A stretch of 64,000 nucleotides of DNA from Heligmosomoides polygyrus polygyrus (GCA_947396885.1 OX377204.1:49587139-49651138); one strand, 5' to 3'; numbered from the stretch's first letter, positions 34,801 through 49,800 are shown. Notes: generated by a model not told the origin, from the letters alone. Translations and numbers: made by a program.

Positions 34801-37800
34801 TATGCAGAGTTATGGCAGGTATGGGTAACTAAAGATCACTCACACTCATACCCATCAACAGCTACTGCAATCCACTGTAATCAATCGAAAATCAAAAATA
34901 AACATCACGTAAGCAATCAGCGCGATTTCCAGGCTTTGCTTAGGTGAAGAAACTTTTCAAAATCTGGAGTTGTGAAAGCACAATAGAACCTGCGAATCAG
35001 GTTTCCTTTCTGGCGCCATTCTTCGTTGCGAGTTCACAGAGTGCTTTCATTGTGGCAGACCTTTTTTTTGGAAAAGCGAAGAAAGCGTCGCACCACCAAT
35101 TGAACCACAAGCCGCTTTGGCTCACTACGCGGCCCTCTACAACTTCGTTCCCAGATTCGTTTAGCATAAAAGGAACACGTATTCGGAATCAGAGTTCGAA
35201 GCCGCATCCAGTGCTATGCATCACCTATCGAACTGCCATGGTCACCTTGTATCCTCCCCTTGTAAGGATAATAATTTAGTTCCAGACCATGGAATCCTTG
35301 AACTTCATGTTTTGGTGGTTTTGACTCCATTTGTTCTGGAAAGAACGTCAACACCAGAATAAAAGCACGTGAACTGAGCCGTCTACGATGAAACTGTGGT
35401 TACCCATAGTTCTGCGATTGAAGCTGCATGTGTGCTTACCAGTACGATCGATGGATTGAACAAACATCCCAGTGTCTGGGAATCCGAACAACTAGCCTGC
35501 CATTCGATGTCTCGACAAGTCGACCAAAACAGAGGAGTAAAGGCGCGACTTACAGGGCAGATCATCTCCAGGCTCCTCGTCGCTCACGTCGCTGTCGTCG
35601 TCGTGAGCTCGCTGCTCCTCGTCCAGCTCCTTGGCGGTGGCCGGTGCTCGCCGTTCACTCTCCGGAACCGCGGCTTCCGCCTGCTGCGCGTAGACCTGAA
35701 ACCGCCATCGAAAAGTGCTGACTCTGCAGGACCAACGTCCTCCTCAAACACACCTGCGACATGTACTGCTGGTAGTGTTGCTCCTGCAGTTGGCGGATCA
35801 GGGCGGACTGCTGAAATTGTTCAAGCTCATCATACTGTGAACCGTCCCTCCAACAATGAGCACGTGGCGAGCACTTCGTTTCCTCAATCATGAGGTGAAC
35901 AGCTGATACGGGTACGGCCTGGGGGATCCCATCAAAAGTGCTGCTGCGATTTCGGAGAAGCCAAAAACAATGGCTGTTTTGTGCGGTCGCTGAGTGGCCC
36001 GCGACGATCTACTCTATTCAACCAACAACTCGGCGGGAACGCAGAAACCAAAACAAGATCCCGCGACTCCCGATGGCGACGCAAGAGATAGTAAGAAGTG
36101 AGGGCTCCTGGCGATCTGGAGCAACCCGCACAGCGGCAGCCACGCATCAGAAATCGTCTAAACGGTGATGACATGCATGGCTACCATCAGTCGGTCGACC
36201 TGCTGACCGTGTTGTGACCGGCGGCGGCGACGATCAGCTGTTGCTCTCCGGATCAGCGCCGGCCGAAGCCGCACTTTACACCTCCGTCGAATAGCGGGCA
36301 AAACCGTCGCCAGCCAGTCGGCCGACATCCACCTCCCCCCACGTCTTATCTCTGTTTGATCCCGAGCCGCACGCACGTATCCCTCCATCATCGTCGCTCT
36401 GACCAGCCAACCTAATTATCGCGCAACCACAACACCTTCGGCACGCACGTGCACGCCGACCAGCTCAGCAGGCGAGCTCCAGCTAGGCTCCCTAGACAGA
36501 CTCTGTGCCAAGTGCTTGGGAACACCCCCGGCTTGAATTCGTGCTTAACAAACGACCATTCATAACGTGAACCTCTCTTCCGCTCTAGCTGCAGAACCAT
36601 TTATTTTTCCTCCAACGACTAGCTTGAAGTTCAGTGAGCTAGGCCAGTGCAGTGAGTCTTAACATCTATTGAGGGTCGTGACCCTTCCCTGCATTGTCAT
36701 CTTTCATCCTCTTCTACTCTGCTCCAGTTTGGCTTTCGAGAAATCGTTGCATACCGAAACCCGGATATAGTAATACCTATGTTATTAGAAAGCCAGCCAA
36801 TTTTGCCCTCGGGCGCACAACTATCTGTTACCCTGGTCTCGCCCACATCTGCCGTTGTGTCCCATCGAGAATCGTTGCCACAAAGATATGATATGTGTCA
36901 GTGTAAAGCACCAAAAGCAGCTTTCGTCCCGGGCATGCAGCAAGTGTTAACTGGCTCTGACAATTGTTCGCCTACTGCGTTCGCCGTTCCTGTCTAAGAG
37001 AGGAGCGGCAATAATAATCTGCTCTGCCTCAGCCACTCTGCTGCTTCTCACCTTGGGCCTGAAGCGGTTCTTGGAGTCGCGAATCCGCCCGCTGGTAGCG
37101 GAAACGCCGACTATTACTGATCATCAGAATTCCTTAAGGTAGGAAAGGTGAGCGACATCGTAAAGTGTCTCTATCTCTGAGTGCTGTTTTAGCGCTCTCT
37201 CCCCCAATGCCCCCAAAAGGAGCGGCTCAAAAACGATCCCCTTAAGAATGTGATATTTGATTCTGATTATTTCTTTCGATCCAAGACAGTTAACAGATCT
37301 TCATTTGGCTGTCACTTCCACGATTTCGCTTTCTTCGGATCATGGAGAAGTTCGCGAGAGATTAGCGATAACGAGGGTACGACTAATATTCTGGAAATCA
37401 TTCCTCAAAAGGTCATTTCATACAGAGAGGTTAACAATGCTAGCTCCATCGTGACAGCCACGCACTTGTCTTTGGGGATGATCTTAAGGAAACGGGTTGC
37501 TATAATACAACATGTCTCCAAGCTTTTTTCCGGCTACTGCGTTGTTGTGTTGTACCACATGTTAGAGTCGCCTCCCCCCCCCCCCTCCGTGACACTACAC
37601 CCATAGAAAGAACGCCATTGGGACCTTCCAGAGCCGTCTCCTCAACTCCAGTCAACAGAGGTATTCCGGCGTCCTCAACAAACTCTTCACAACAGCGCAT
37701 GCCTGACACAAGGCGCACTACTCAAAAGCCCAATACGCTCCACAAAGGTTACTTGCCTTTGTCTGCGCTCCGAGGATGAAACCTCCGAAACTTTATCTGA

Positions 37801-40800
37801 CAAGAAGGCTGAAATAATGTGGCAGACAGAATCGGCAATCGCCATCTCAATACGGAACTGTGCCGAAATTCATAGAAGGCGAAACATGAGTTGAACTTCG
37901 TGGAGGTCCCCTCAGAATCGCTACAGAAGGCATCAGAATCGCTCTGAGCATCAGAATCGCTCTGAGGTCTTCTGGAATCCAATCCTATTCACGAGGCTTT
38001 GTGGAGACGCATTGAATTCGGTTCTGGCAATGGCAGGCGGTGCTGTTAGGTAGAGCGATTCTGCAGTACTCTTCCCAGACAATCGCGGTGCACTGCCAAA
38101 TAAGTGACTCCGAATATTGTAGAGACGGGTGTTTTAGAGCTCGTTTGGAGAGGTCCTGAACCGAACCGAACACCATCGGTTTTCATACTGTGCAAATCGT
38201 CTTTTTTGATGATAGCGCCACATAAGCCCAACGTCGAAAGAATTTTACGAGAAGACAGTGTCAGCATTCCAAAGTACGACGGTGCGCTGCCTACCGAGAT
38301 ATCCGCCATCTTCGACCTGCTCTATACACCACCCTCATTTGCAGCAGTAGACACCACAGCCAGTCGGTTGTAGTTGATGAGTCCAGTGATCGGCAATACA
38401 AAACACATTTGCGTGCCGCTGTCTCTACCCTAGCTGAGACGAAAGCGCGAGGAGATTAGAGAACTAACTGTTGTCAGCTCATAAGCACCGCCAAACACTC
38501 TTCAGACCAAGCCCTCGGTACATGGACACGCTGAATGGAGACTGCCTTTCGCAGATATTCCTTAACCTCGACTTCATCGAAAGGGTCCGCCTCGAGAATG
38601 TGTGCCGCATGTTTCATTACGTGCTACAGGTGAGTGAACAAGCTTTCTCTTCGGCACAGCAAAATCACCTCTTAGCCGACCGCCTTCTAGCAGCAATCCA
38701 CATTCTCTGACAGCTCCAAGATGGACATCTCACGATTTCTCATCAACACCTCCACGGACTACTACCAACAGGTGACAAAAGAAGAAGCAATTTCAGTTCG
38801 AAATGTCTGAAGAATGACGAATACCTTTAGGATAGTCTGAGCTTTCTTCCGACAGTAGTCGGAGTGATCGAGCGGTGTGGAGTCTACGTGGAACACCTGA
38901 GCTTCGGCCAGCGATGGTTGCGGATTTCACAGCCAATAATTGACTGCATAGCTAAGTAAGTCGTGCCCTTTCCGTCGTCCAAAAGTCGATTACGATCCCT
39001 CCCCTTAATACAGCAACTGCAAGCGACTCAGCGTCGTGGACCTCGGAGCAGTCATTCTGAATGCCGACCTCAGCCCGCTATTGGAAATGGTAGCGCCGCA
39101 GTTGCAGGAGTTCTCTCTAGAAGAAACCAGTTGGGTCAACGTTGAATGGGCCGAGAAGGTGAGTTGAAGTCTTACTTCCTCTCATGCAACCCCTCGATTC
39201 GAAACCTGCCTCGCCTCCAGGTGCAAGACTACTTCAAATCGATGAAGAAGCTGAGGAGATTGAACCTGCGATCGGCAATGTTCTCCCTCACGAAACTAGC
39301 GGAATTGCCCAACACCCTTCGGTGGCAATGTGACCCATAGTCCAGTCTAGGACACGCTTAAACGGCGTCTCGTTCCAGATATCTGGAAATTGGGGCAGCG
39401 CACTCCTTCCCCGCGGAGGTGATGATCGAGTTCCTGCAGAAGCACCAGGAGCTTGAGGAGTTCCACGCGTCTCCGGTGCCTGTGCTTGACCAGGACGTCA
39501 TCGCTGCCGTTGGATCGCTCGCGAAGTTGCGACATCTCACCCTCGGCAACACCTACAACACCGAGCTACGTTTCGACGAGCTGTGCAATCTGCAGAACTT
39601 GGAATCGCTGCGACTGAACGTAAGCACCGAAGGAAAATCTGAGTCTTATTTCTGACCCCGCAGTTATCCGCCCTGCTCTGAGTGATCCTTCTCACGGGGT
39701 TTGCCTTCATTCTGATGTATTAAAAGAGCCAGCAGTTATCTAGCTAGACCGTTAACGATAACCTTTTGTGATGGATCATCTGGTGACGGCTTAGATGATG
39801 CAAACAGAAACACTTGTTGCTTTTGCTCTACAAGGTTTCAGCACAACTTTCTGAGCTCCACAAAACACCAACAATATCGGCGTCAATCCTCGTAATACCG
39901 CGCCCCAAATGACACTTTTGGCGGCTGCATAAACCGTTTGCCGTTCCGGGAAAACAAACAAACTGTCGGGAGAGGGAGCCCTGTTTGGTCTCCATAAACG
40001 TCTGAGAAGGAAAACTGACGAGGCTACTGCCACATGGCTTCGCGACATAGCAAACAAAAATAAAGCAGGAAACGACACATCGCGCCACACCTGTCTTGTC
40101 TTGAACTATGACGACACCCTCCAGCAGGGATTTTCTTCTCATTTTCAAGCCCTCATTGTGCACCTATTTTTACTTGAACGTTCTCTTCAGTTTTATGTCG
40201 CACTTCTCAATTTCAGCAGATAGATAATTATACTATTGGAGCAACTGAATTAGTGTGAGCTCGTTGTGGCTGTCACACATTAAGCAGTTTGATTCCTTTC
40301 TGCGTAGGCGAAACCATCTCGAAAACACCCGTGCATCTAAATGCCTCATTAGGAGGTCTTGTCCTCTGAACCTTCATGTACCTTCCCGCCTGCTGTCTGC
40401 GTTGAAGATGGTCGCTTGGGCAAGGCAGCACAAGCAAACAACACGTGTGACGAAAGAGATCTGTACTCAGGATGTGTTCGGCCTGACCGAAATATCGCTC
40501 CAACTCATCCTGTCACGAGTTCAAAACCTTGAGCGGATTGCACTGAACAACTGCAAGAACGTGTTCGACTACACGGCGCTGGGCAGCTGCGGTCGTCTGC
40601 AGTCGCTCGAGATCCGCAACACCACGCAGCTCGCCAACGAGGACATCTTTACCCTGTGCACCTACGGAAACCTCAAGCGACTTGTGCTTTCCAACTGCTT
40701 CAACTTCTCGTCTCGAGGAGTTAACATCGCACTGATGCGCTGTCAGCTTAAAGAGGTATGTTCCTGGATTTCCTTATTGCCGCAAAACCACTGTGCAAGA

Positions 40801-43800
40801 CTTTTTTTCATGGAAACTCAAAACCACCACCACTTTTTTCTCTGTGTAAGGTGCGAAACTGAGAACTGTGGCGATGGCGCAGTTCTTAGTTTCGCACCTG
40901 CAGCACGCACTTTGAAGTGCCAGGCTGGGTCAGAAGACATTGCAAAGGTCGAGAGTTGACACGAGAACCTGTTCGCCCTGGACCACATTCAGATTTCAGT
41001 CCAAAGGTGATAGGATGAACGCGACATGCTGGTCTATGAAAAAGTGCACGACGAGAGCAGTATTCGTCTAAAAACCACGAGGACGCATTTTCAGCTGACG
41101 ATCAACAAATGCGCCAGAGTGACCGACGAGATGATGTACACCTTGGCATCAACGCAACGAGAGCTGGAGAGCATCTCCATACAGGAATGCACCGCTATCA
41201 CCAGGCAAGCAACTTCCTCCAATACTTGACATAGGACTGAAGACTGAGGGCGACCCTGGTAGAAAAACTTGCTGTTTCCTCGCTCAACTACCTAACGTAA
41301 CAAAACATTCAAACTTGGGAACGAGGCTCAATTCCCAGAGAGGGGGGGGGGGGCATGTTCCTGCGGCATCTGTCTCTACCAAAAAGTCTCACTTCCCGGG
41401 CAAAATCAGCCACGAATCTTACCTCTATCTATATATTGAATTTCTTACTACTAATCCCAGTTTTCAGGTTTGGGGTAGGGTGCAACTTCATCGAAAATAG
41501 GTAACTGCTAGATGTTAGGAGCATGTTACAGAACCGCCAGTAGACCTTCACAGCTGCCTAAAACGAGAGAGAGGTGCTTGTGCCAAGACGGGCGATTTGT
41601 GCGCGCGCAGCTCCACAGCTCTCCGTTCCAATTAGCACAGTGGAAGATCAGCGCTAACGTTACTCCTGGATCTTTGGCAATGCCTAGAACGGGAAAGCAC
41701 GCTTTGCCCGTCGGCTACCGAGATACTGTTCAACTGTGTATTTCAAAGCTCCCCATAAGAAGAACGCATACGCCGTTCGCAAAGCAGCGGACGCCCAACC
41801 CAAAAGCCGATGGACACCTCACTGCTTTATCCTTCCCTAAGCAATCTGGTAGCTATCCACCGACCTTCGGGTGGTGGAAGGCTTGGGTGGCTGTGCTGGA
41901 TCTGCTAGCACCTTGTTCTGTGATGCAGGTGAGAGCCGGCACTTCCTCCGTCACGCCTCTCTTGAACCTCGCTGGCTTGTGTGGGATACTCGTCCCGAAA
42001 TCGGTTACAGTACAGGCTAGCCAAGCCTTCCGCACTCCTGGCGGTGGATTGGTACCAGATCTGTCCCGGAGGGATCAGGCAGTGAGCTCTCCATCGGCTT
42101 TTGGGCTAACTGGCCTCTGAAGATTCCATGTCATATCACACAGTGTGCGAATGTTCATCCTTTTGGAGACGGTGCTATTGCGTCCGCGCGAGCCGGCACG
42201 CGTTCGCAAAGCCCGGTGAGTATGCGAAGTACGCCAGGGTCTCTGATGTAGGGACGGCACTGGAGGGAGTTGAGCTAGTCCAAGTCCCGCAACGTAAGCA
42301 AGACCGGCGATGTTGGATGTTGGGCGGATCGTGCATGTTGAAGCACTGGAGAACAACTGATCTCCGTACGGTACAGGAGTCTAGGAGTTCCTGCTGCAGA
42401 ACAAAGGACATAGGGTGAAGTTCAACGCCGTTCTAAGTAGAGGTCCCAGCACCACTGATGGTGTCAGTAGTGAACACCGCCTTCCGAAAACGCAACCGCC
42501 GCCTCACCTCATTCTTTAGTGGGAGTAGCAGGAGTCAGAGGCTTATTTCTTGTGAATAATCGCGATCGAATTCTAACGCGAAGGTGGTGCCGCGGACACG
42601 GTTGCCCACAGAACCGCTGATTTACACATTAAAGATGAAGATGGGGGCAAAGACAAGTATTCGAGAGCAGTAGGCTATACCACGAGAATTTCGACGAAGA
42701 GACAGCCGATGGATGGGAAAGTACCAAGAAGGGAACAAAACTGCAAAGAAGGCCGTGGTCCTTGCAGAAGCCGCTCATTATGGGGACGTCAACGAGCTCG
42801 AGTCACGCGATGGTGAGCGCTACTTGCTAAGAATTGCCACCGACAGACTGAGGGAATCAAAATGTTTTTCGGCATCAATGATGAGAACGGCCAATCTTCT
42901 ACGAATTTCAAGAAGGCACTAAAGCGACGACGCAACTGCCTCGAAGAAATATCCCATCCGACCAACACTTCAACGGCTCAACCTCGCGCTCCTGTCCAGA
43001 AAATCACGGTCGAGGAAAAAGCAGCGGCTCTGAAGAATATGAGGCCAGGAAAAGTGACTGAAACCGACGACGTGGCGGCCGATTTGATATCTAAGAGCAA
43101 TTTGTATCCAAATTGAACGTCCGAAAGACCATGCACCTAATGACATATGTGAACGACTCCAGCTCCACGAAAGTGAAGGGCAATGAGTTTTCATGCTCTC
43201 CGGTTTTCAAGCACTTGGGATCAGGAATAGCATCTGATGGATAGTCAAAGGAATGAAGAACCACCATCTGACCGGTTGTGATGTACGGCGCTGAGTTCTG
43301 GCCTGCAACGAAGGATAGCACTCACAAGGGAGGTTAATGAGCGTCCCGGGGCAATTTAATTTTGATCTATTGAGTGTTGTAGGGGACTGTAAGAGAAGCA
43401 CTGTAGTGGTTTTCAAATTTCCTGCGTACATTTGGGTAGGTCAGAAATTGTAAAAAACCGCATCACTCCAGTGCGAGCCGAGGAAGCAAAACCGACGTCT
43501 GGAACTGCCATGGTTAGAATCTATCCTGCAGAAGGTGTGGGACTGGAACCATAGCCGAATTACAGCGATTTCACAATTAGCTTGTTAGCGTGCAGTAACC
43601 GAGGACCAAAACGATGTCATTCAAAAGAAGTTTGGTGTAGCACCGATAAGTGGCAAGACGCGCGGAGCTCGCCTGGACGATACGGCCGCATTCTGCGTGA
43701 AAAGGAACGCAGCGTCAGCAAATAGTCCTCAACATCGAAGTGCCTGGAAAACGCCTAGACGGCGCCCGAATCTAATGCACTAAACATGGACTTGAAAGTT

Positions 43801-46800
43801 GCTGGGGTCCGCATTGATATAAATGCTTAGGGTATGAATCATGACACCAGAAAAGCGAGCCACGCGACGAAGCGGAACAGTCACTGGAGAAGAGGACTGA
43901 TTCAGATCGCCTCCACGATAACCGTGGCGCGTCACAAGTAGGCATATGTCAACGTCGTCATTCATCCACTGAGCAAGTTTAAAAGCCAAACGTAAGTGTT
44001 TTCCCCTCCCCTTTTCGAAAGCACTACGCAGTCTACTTCTCGGTGAAATCTTATAGGCGCTTTCAGCGCTGTTTGCACCAGCATAATGACTTGAGGGACC
44101 ATGCAATGGAAAAGGCAATTAGATGAATGTTTAGCTGCGACCAAAACTCCACAACTGCTAACGTGTCACGAGAACATCGTGAATTTCGTATTGTTTCCGG
44201 CCACGCAGCGCTGGTGGTGTACTTCTCTCGCCTCCTGCCTGAAAAGCCTTTCGTACGGGTTCGCGCTCAGCCTGGCGCAAGTTTTTATCGCGATTAGACA
44301 TCCATCTAACAGCTTGTAAACTATGACAACCGCTCTATGCCTTAATAAACATGCGAGACAAAAGTTAAGCTCACTGACCCACGAGGAGCGAAGTTTGGAT
44401 GCCTTAGAGGGAACCGAAGCAATGCTCGACTCGATTGCTGTGTCGAAAAACAACCGTTTAACATGAAAGCTGTCCACCGACCATTTCGGAGAAGGTCTCT
44501 CATAGTAATCAATCCATGGACGGTGGGACATGGCTGCATTGTTTTCACAAGAACAGGTCACAAAAAGGTTTCAATAAAATTAGAGCACAGAAGTGAGGAG
44601 CATTAGGCATGAGCGACGCGAGAGGCGAGCAATCTGTCCCGTTCAGCAAGGGAGTCTCCGCGTTGGCATGGCTACGGAACATTCACTTGCTACGCGAGGT
44701 GGACGTGTCTCGAAACCGGAACGTCGACGATACGGTAGTTCGGAACCTACACACAGCGCTGGTCACCTCGGATAGTCGCCGCTCGCCCGCCACGGAGAGC
44801 AGAACGAAGGCCGACGGCTGCCAGCCGCCAGCACAGGTACGTCTTCGTTGCGAGAGTTAGTGGAACGACAACAGAGCCGTCTGCGCTTCAGAAACTGGTG
44901 ATGTACATCTTCGACACGAGCATATCGCGCGAAGTCGAGCAAGAGGTGAACGACCGGATCACGTTGTGCTGAGCGCGCTCCGCAACTGGCATTTCCGACG
45001 AATCATGGGTAACGAGCGCTCGAGAAGTGTACACTCGGTGAATGCGAGTGCTGCGTGTTTTCTGTGAATAAATGAAGCATTCACGTCTCTAACACACCCC
45101 TAAGCTCCTGAATAGGCGGGTAATCCCATCAAGCCCTCTCCCACAAATAGGGCCCGACATAAGTACCTGCTCAGGCTGTCCGGGAAATTGCTGCTGAGCG
45201 TATGCGCTGAACTGATGGAACGTCTGCGCGTTGAGAGCCTCCTGGATCTGCTTCCTAAAAACAATCATTTCGTCAGAGTGCAAGGGAAAACCAACGCCAC
45301 CTAAGATTTTGATCAAACACTACCCAAACCCAAAAGGGGACATCATTGTGGGAATGCCGAAGAAACGAAAGGTGGGTCCAAATGTTTGCACTCGATAGAC
45401 TGGGAGTACATCGAAAGGCGATTCGAGGCCGCCTTAAGTCTCGCCCCATCCCTTCGGGCAGTCTGGCTGGCTGCCCGTCCGGAGTTCTTCGCCCGCACGA
45501 CAGAGCCTGACTAGCTACACCTTTCGGCGCGCCACTCAGCCGAGTTCTGAGCCACGCCACACATTCTGCAACGCTGGCAGAAACGCATCGTCACATCCTG
45601 CTCACCTTACGCCTCTCGCTTGATAAACTGTCGCACAAAGAAAACTGCTAAACATCACTAGGAGCAACCCCAGTGCGTAAGTAAAGACGCACTCTGGACC
45701 TGCCAGTTTCAACCTCGTGCGAACAAACGCACTACTAACTTAATCGAAGTCAGTGCAGCCGAGAACTGCTAGCAACACCCGGCTCTTCATGCGATTTTTT
45801 GAGGAATTAGATTGCATAGGCTACGCCTTTCAGAAGTTCCAAAGTGCAATTCGCCATCATCCAATTTTTCGATAGATGAATTTTCACAGAAATTGACGGA
45901 CTTCGGCTATAAGTCGCCACTTCCCCAAGATAGCGGCTATCCATTAAAGCTTAACACCGTTGAACATTTATCCCGCTCGTCGCATTTCGGTGGAGTAGTC
46001 CCAGAGCCAGCCCTAATGCCAGATGAAATGCAATGGCGAGCTACACACAAAAGCTGTGTTTTAGACAGAATGCCAAAGTAGCCACTGGTGAACTGACTAT
46101 GATTCCTAAGTCGTCCTCGAGAGTGCTTCGGTCTTCCAATTCTTCAGTTGGAGCAGGCTCCGACTGTCGTGTGCCCCCGATACCACGCTTCCCAGCTCGG
46201 ATTTTCCGCCCAGACCAACCAAACCTTCCATCCCTCGGGGGTCTTTGAATTGGCACCACACTCGTCTAGAAAGGATAAAACACTGAATTGTTCATCGGCT
46301 GGCCACTGCAAGCCATTGCATAGGTCAAATACGTGTTCAAGTCACCTCCACGACATCTTGCTAAAATAGACGCGTGCGTATCTCAAAAGGGATTGAATAA
46401 CGCCGTCCTTTATCCTTAAATCATTCAGAAAACGGATTGGAGACACAAAATATGTCTTATGGGTACCAGACTCCCATCCAACACCTGAGCTATCTTCGGG
46501 CCTTCATGAGCTTGTAGTGTTCCAAACAACAAATAGGAACGTCTACAGAATAGCTAGAGTTCTTCTACTCCAGAAGAAAGTGAGTCCTTTGCTGAACTGC
46601 TCAGGTAACAGCAACTGCCGACATCCAGTATAAACTATCCTTTGTTCGAACAACTGACTAACAGGCCGAACAAACTGCTCTATAGTACAGTAAATCTTGC
46701 TTACCTTACAAGGGAGGTCAGTGAGATCGGAAGATTCTGGACGAGACCTATATGGTCTTGATGGGCGTCGAACTAGGATCACAGAACTGTGTTTCGTTTT

Positions 46801-49800
46801 TGCTAAATGCTCCTGACTGGTCCAAAAAAATGGCAAAAAATGGTATCACTTAAGGGCGAGCTGACAAGGCAAAAGTGACACCTGGAGTGGCCCTGTCGTG
46901 CTCAGAACTTAACCTACAAAAGGTTTGGAGGTCAAGTTAAAGTCAGATTATAGCAGTTTGATATATTCCTACGTTTCCTAGACGAAGCTGCCGTGCATAC
47001 CTAAGCGACTCATTTGCAGCTGTGGCGGCAACGACTGGATGGTAGAGTGGATAGCGATGCGGACTTATGGTAGGGGGTCGGGGGTTCGATGCCGAGGTGG
47101 GACTGCGATTTGCTAGATGCGCTCTTCCCAGTTTTGCTAATAAAGAGTACACTTTGGCGGGTGTGTTACGTTAGGTGTCCCCCATTGCTACAGGGAGCAG
47201 CGATGCGCTAGAATACTTCAGGCAGACCTGGTGCCGCGCCCACACGGACAAGATTTCACTAAGAGATGAGGCGAGTTGAGCAGAGCGCGCATTGCTGCCA
47301 TGGAGCAGATTCCGTGCAGAACCGTACCGGACTTAATTCTTTCTCATTTTTTGCGTTCGTTCGTACGAAGACGATGTTCATGAGGAACGGACAAGTTTCT
47401 GATGCCCCATTCTCGCTCAACGGAACGAACATCTCCGAATGCTCCAGCTACGTGTATCTGGGTCGCGAAGTCAATATGGCCAACGACATGGCACCGGAGC
47501 TGAGCAGGAGGAAACGAGCGGCTTGGGGAACTTTCAAGAGCGTCGAAGAAGTCGCGAAGAAGATGAAAAACGTCCGACTCCGTGCCCACCTATTCGACTC
47601 CACCGTTCCTCCTGCCTAACATACGCCTCAGAGACCTGGGCTATACGAAAGCAGGGTGAGCACGCGATCAGCGTCGCGCAGCGTGGAATTGAGAGGACGA
47701 CGCTCGAAGTGATACGACTCGCAAATGAGAGAAGGCCTCAGCAGTTCCGAGCTTCGCCGACGTTCGAAGATCAGAGACGCTGTCACGTGGGCCAAGTTGT
47801 CGAAAATTAGGTGGGCCGACCACGTAATGCGCTTCGCAAACACCCGCTGGACGAGAGCCGTTACCGATTGGATTCCGCGGGATGTCAAGAGAATACCAAC
47901 ACGAGAATACCAACACGCCCACCTAGTCGGACTTCTTCGTGAAGGCCCTGAACGGCCGATATGACGCTCTTCGTGTCCCTCGAGCGAGGAGGATCCATTG
48001 GAGCACTCGGGCACGCGAGTGGGACGAATGGAGACGCTGCTGGCGTTACAGTCCTTACTAGTACGTGATCTTTATTGCCTTCGTTAAAGTGCGTAATAAG
48101 GTGAACATCCCCCCCCCCCCCCACCCAACAGAAGTCACTCAGAGCCCAAAACATATGAAAACTAGAAGGGAAAAGAGAAAAAGGTGCAAGAAACGAACAA
48201 AGTCGTCAAACACCACCCTACAACAAAAAGTCTGCTCCACGGTGCATGTTGTTCTCTGTTCATTCGTTGCATCTCTCCCAAGGCGGGCTCGACAACCCGC
48301 CATGCTACCGTAATCGGGGGCGGTGGCGGGCCGCGGTGGTGCGCTACCGCAACTCAGAGAGACACTAAATGTATGAACCCCATTTTGGCCTAGGCTGGGT
48401 ACCTATTGTTGGGTTGGGCTAATGTAATAAGGGTTATGAAGTCATGGCTACCGCTTTTCGTCCACACTTCGTCTATGGGAAATATTTAAGCTGCTGACCA
48501 CGAATCTGTCACTTTTCTTCCACTACTTCCCATCGAAGTTCGAAGTCGAAGGTTGGAAAATATGTTTGACCACATTGGAGGAGAAAGTGATTCTAAACAC
48601 TAATGTGAACAGCATTACTCATCAATATCTGCCGTACCCCTGCCGTAATCGACAGAAATTTTAAAAATAGATATCACATCCGTGATCAGCACCCCAAATA
48701 GCCTTCGTGACGATGTATGGGAGGATTTTTCTTTCGACCTCTCCTCGACCTTTGGAGTCGTAAAAGGCAGTTGTGCCGGTTATTCGGCATGCACTCCTTT
48801 ACATAAAAAATATCCATCGTACCTTCTGTGATCTATCGTTTAATCGAAAATGGTTGCCAGATTGGTGACCTGCATCCCAAACAACACTAAAGGTGAATTT
48901 TGGACAAAATTTTGTTTTAACCTCTAGAGGTGAGAGAGTGAGTGCAAGTGCTCCTATTAAGTTGCACAGAAAATATCTGCAGAAACACGACAATTTTTCA
49001 ATATAACACAATTTTTATCAACATTTTATTAATCAACCAAATAATTTCCGTCAATATCGACTACCCTCCGCCAACGTTCCACGAGACTTCGAATTCCTCT
49101 GGCGTAGAAATCCGACGACTTGGAGGCGAAAAAAGCTCGGAGCTCATTTTCGAGGTGGTCACGATCTCCATAATGCTTCTCCTCCAGATGATGCTGAAGT
49201 GATCGAAAAAGGTGGTAGTCGCTTGGGTCTGGATCTGGGCTGTACAGTGGGGCGGCAGATCTTCCCATCCCAGTTCCAGAATTCTCTGAGAAGTCGTCTT
49301 CGCGATGTGTGGGCGCGCGTTATCGTGCAGCAAGCGAACTTTGTCGAGCCTGAGCTGTTCCTTGCGCATCCTGTAGGCCAGTCTCTGCAGCTGAGTAGCG
49401 AAGACCTCGGCAGTGGCAGTCGTGCTATCAGGCAGCAGCTCGAAATGCTAGATCCCATAAGCTCCCCACCAGACGCTCAGCATGACTTTCCTCGCATGAA
49501 TTTCACCTTTTACGAAAGATTTCGGCACTTCGTTGGCACCACGCACGCTTACGAGCGTCATTGACGTAGAGGACCTATTTTTCGTCTCCTGTGACGATGG
49601 TGTCCAGCCAGTTGAAGGTGCGACTTTGGTAGGGCAGCTGAGTGCATATGTCCAGACGTCTTCGCCGGCTGTCGTCGGTCAGTTCGTGTGGGATCCACTG
49701 ACCGAGCTTTTTAACCAATCCAAGAGATTGCAGTCCATTGTCCACGGTGGATCGGGAACAGCCAAGAGCAGCAGCAAAATGACGCACACCTTCATATGGA

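Noticed and set aside
37749..38309. Possible exon(s) on the minus strand upstream of the F-box gene
   Set aside because: Three short frames with stops between them and a local duplication. No match to the ACBD3-like protein and no phase-compatible splice sites found.
38714..38771. Alternative shorter exon 2 of the F-box gene
   Set aside because: The acceptor at 38713 leaves the downstream frame out of phase. The acceptor at 38693 keeps phase and the reading.
41512..42120. 202-codon open frame on the plus strand inside the F-box intron
   Set aside because: Made of dispersed repeat pieces (family A-related words and a hairpin). No protein motif.
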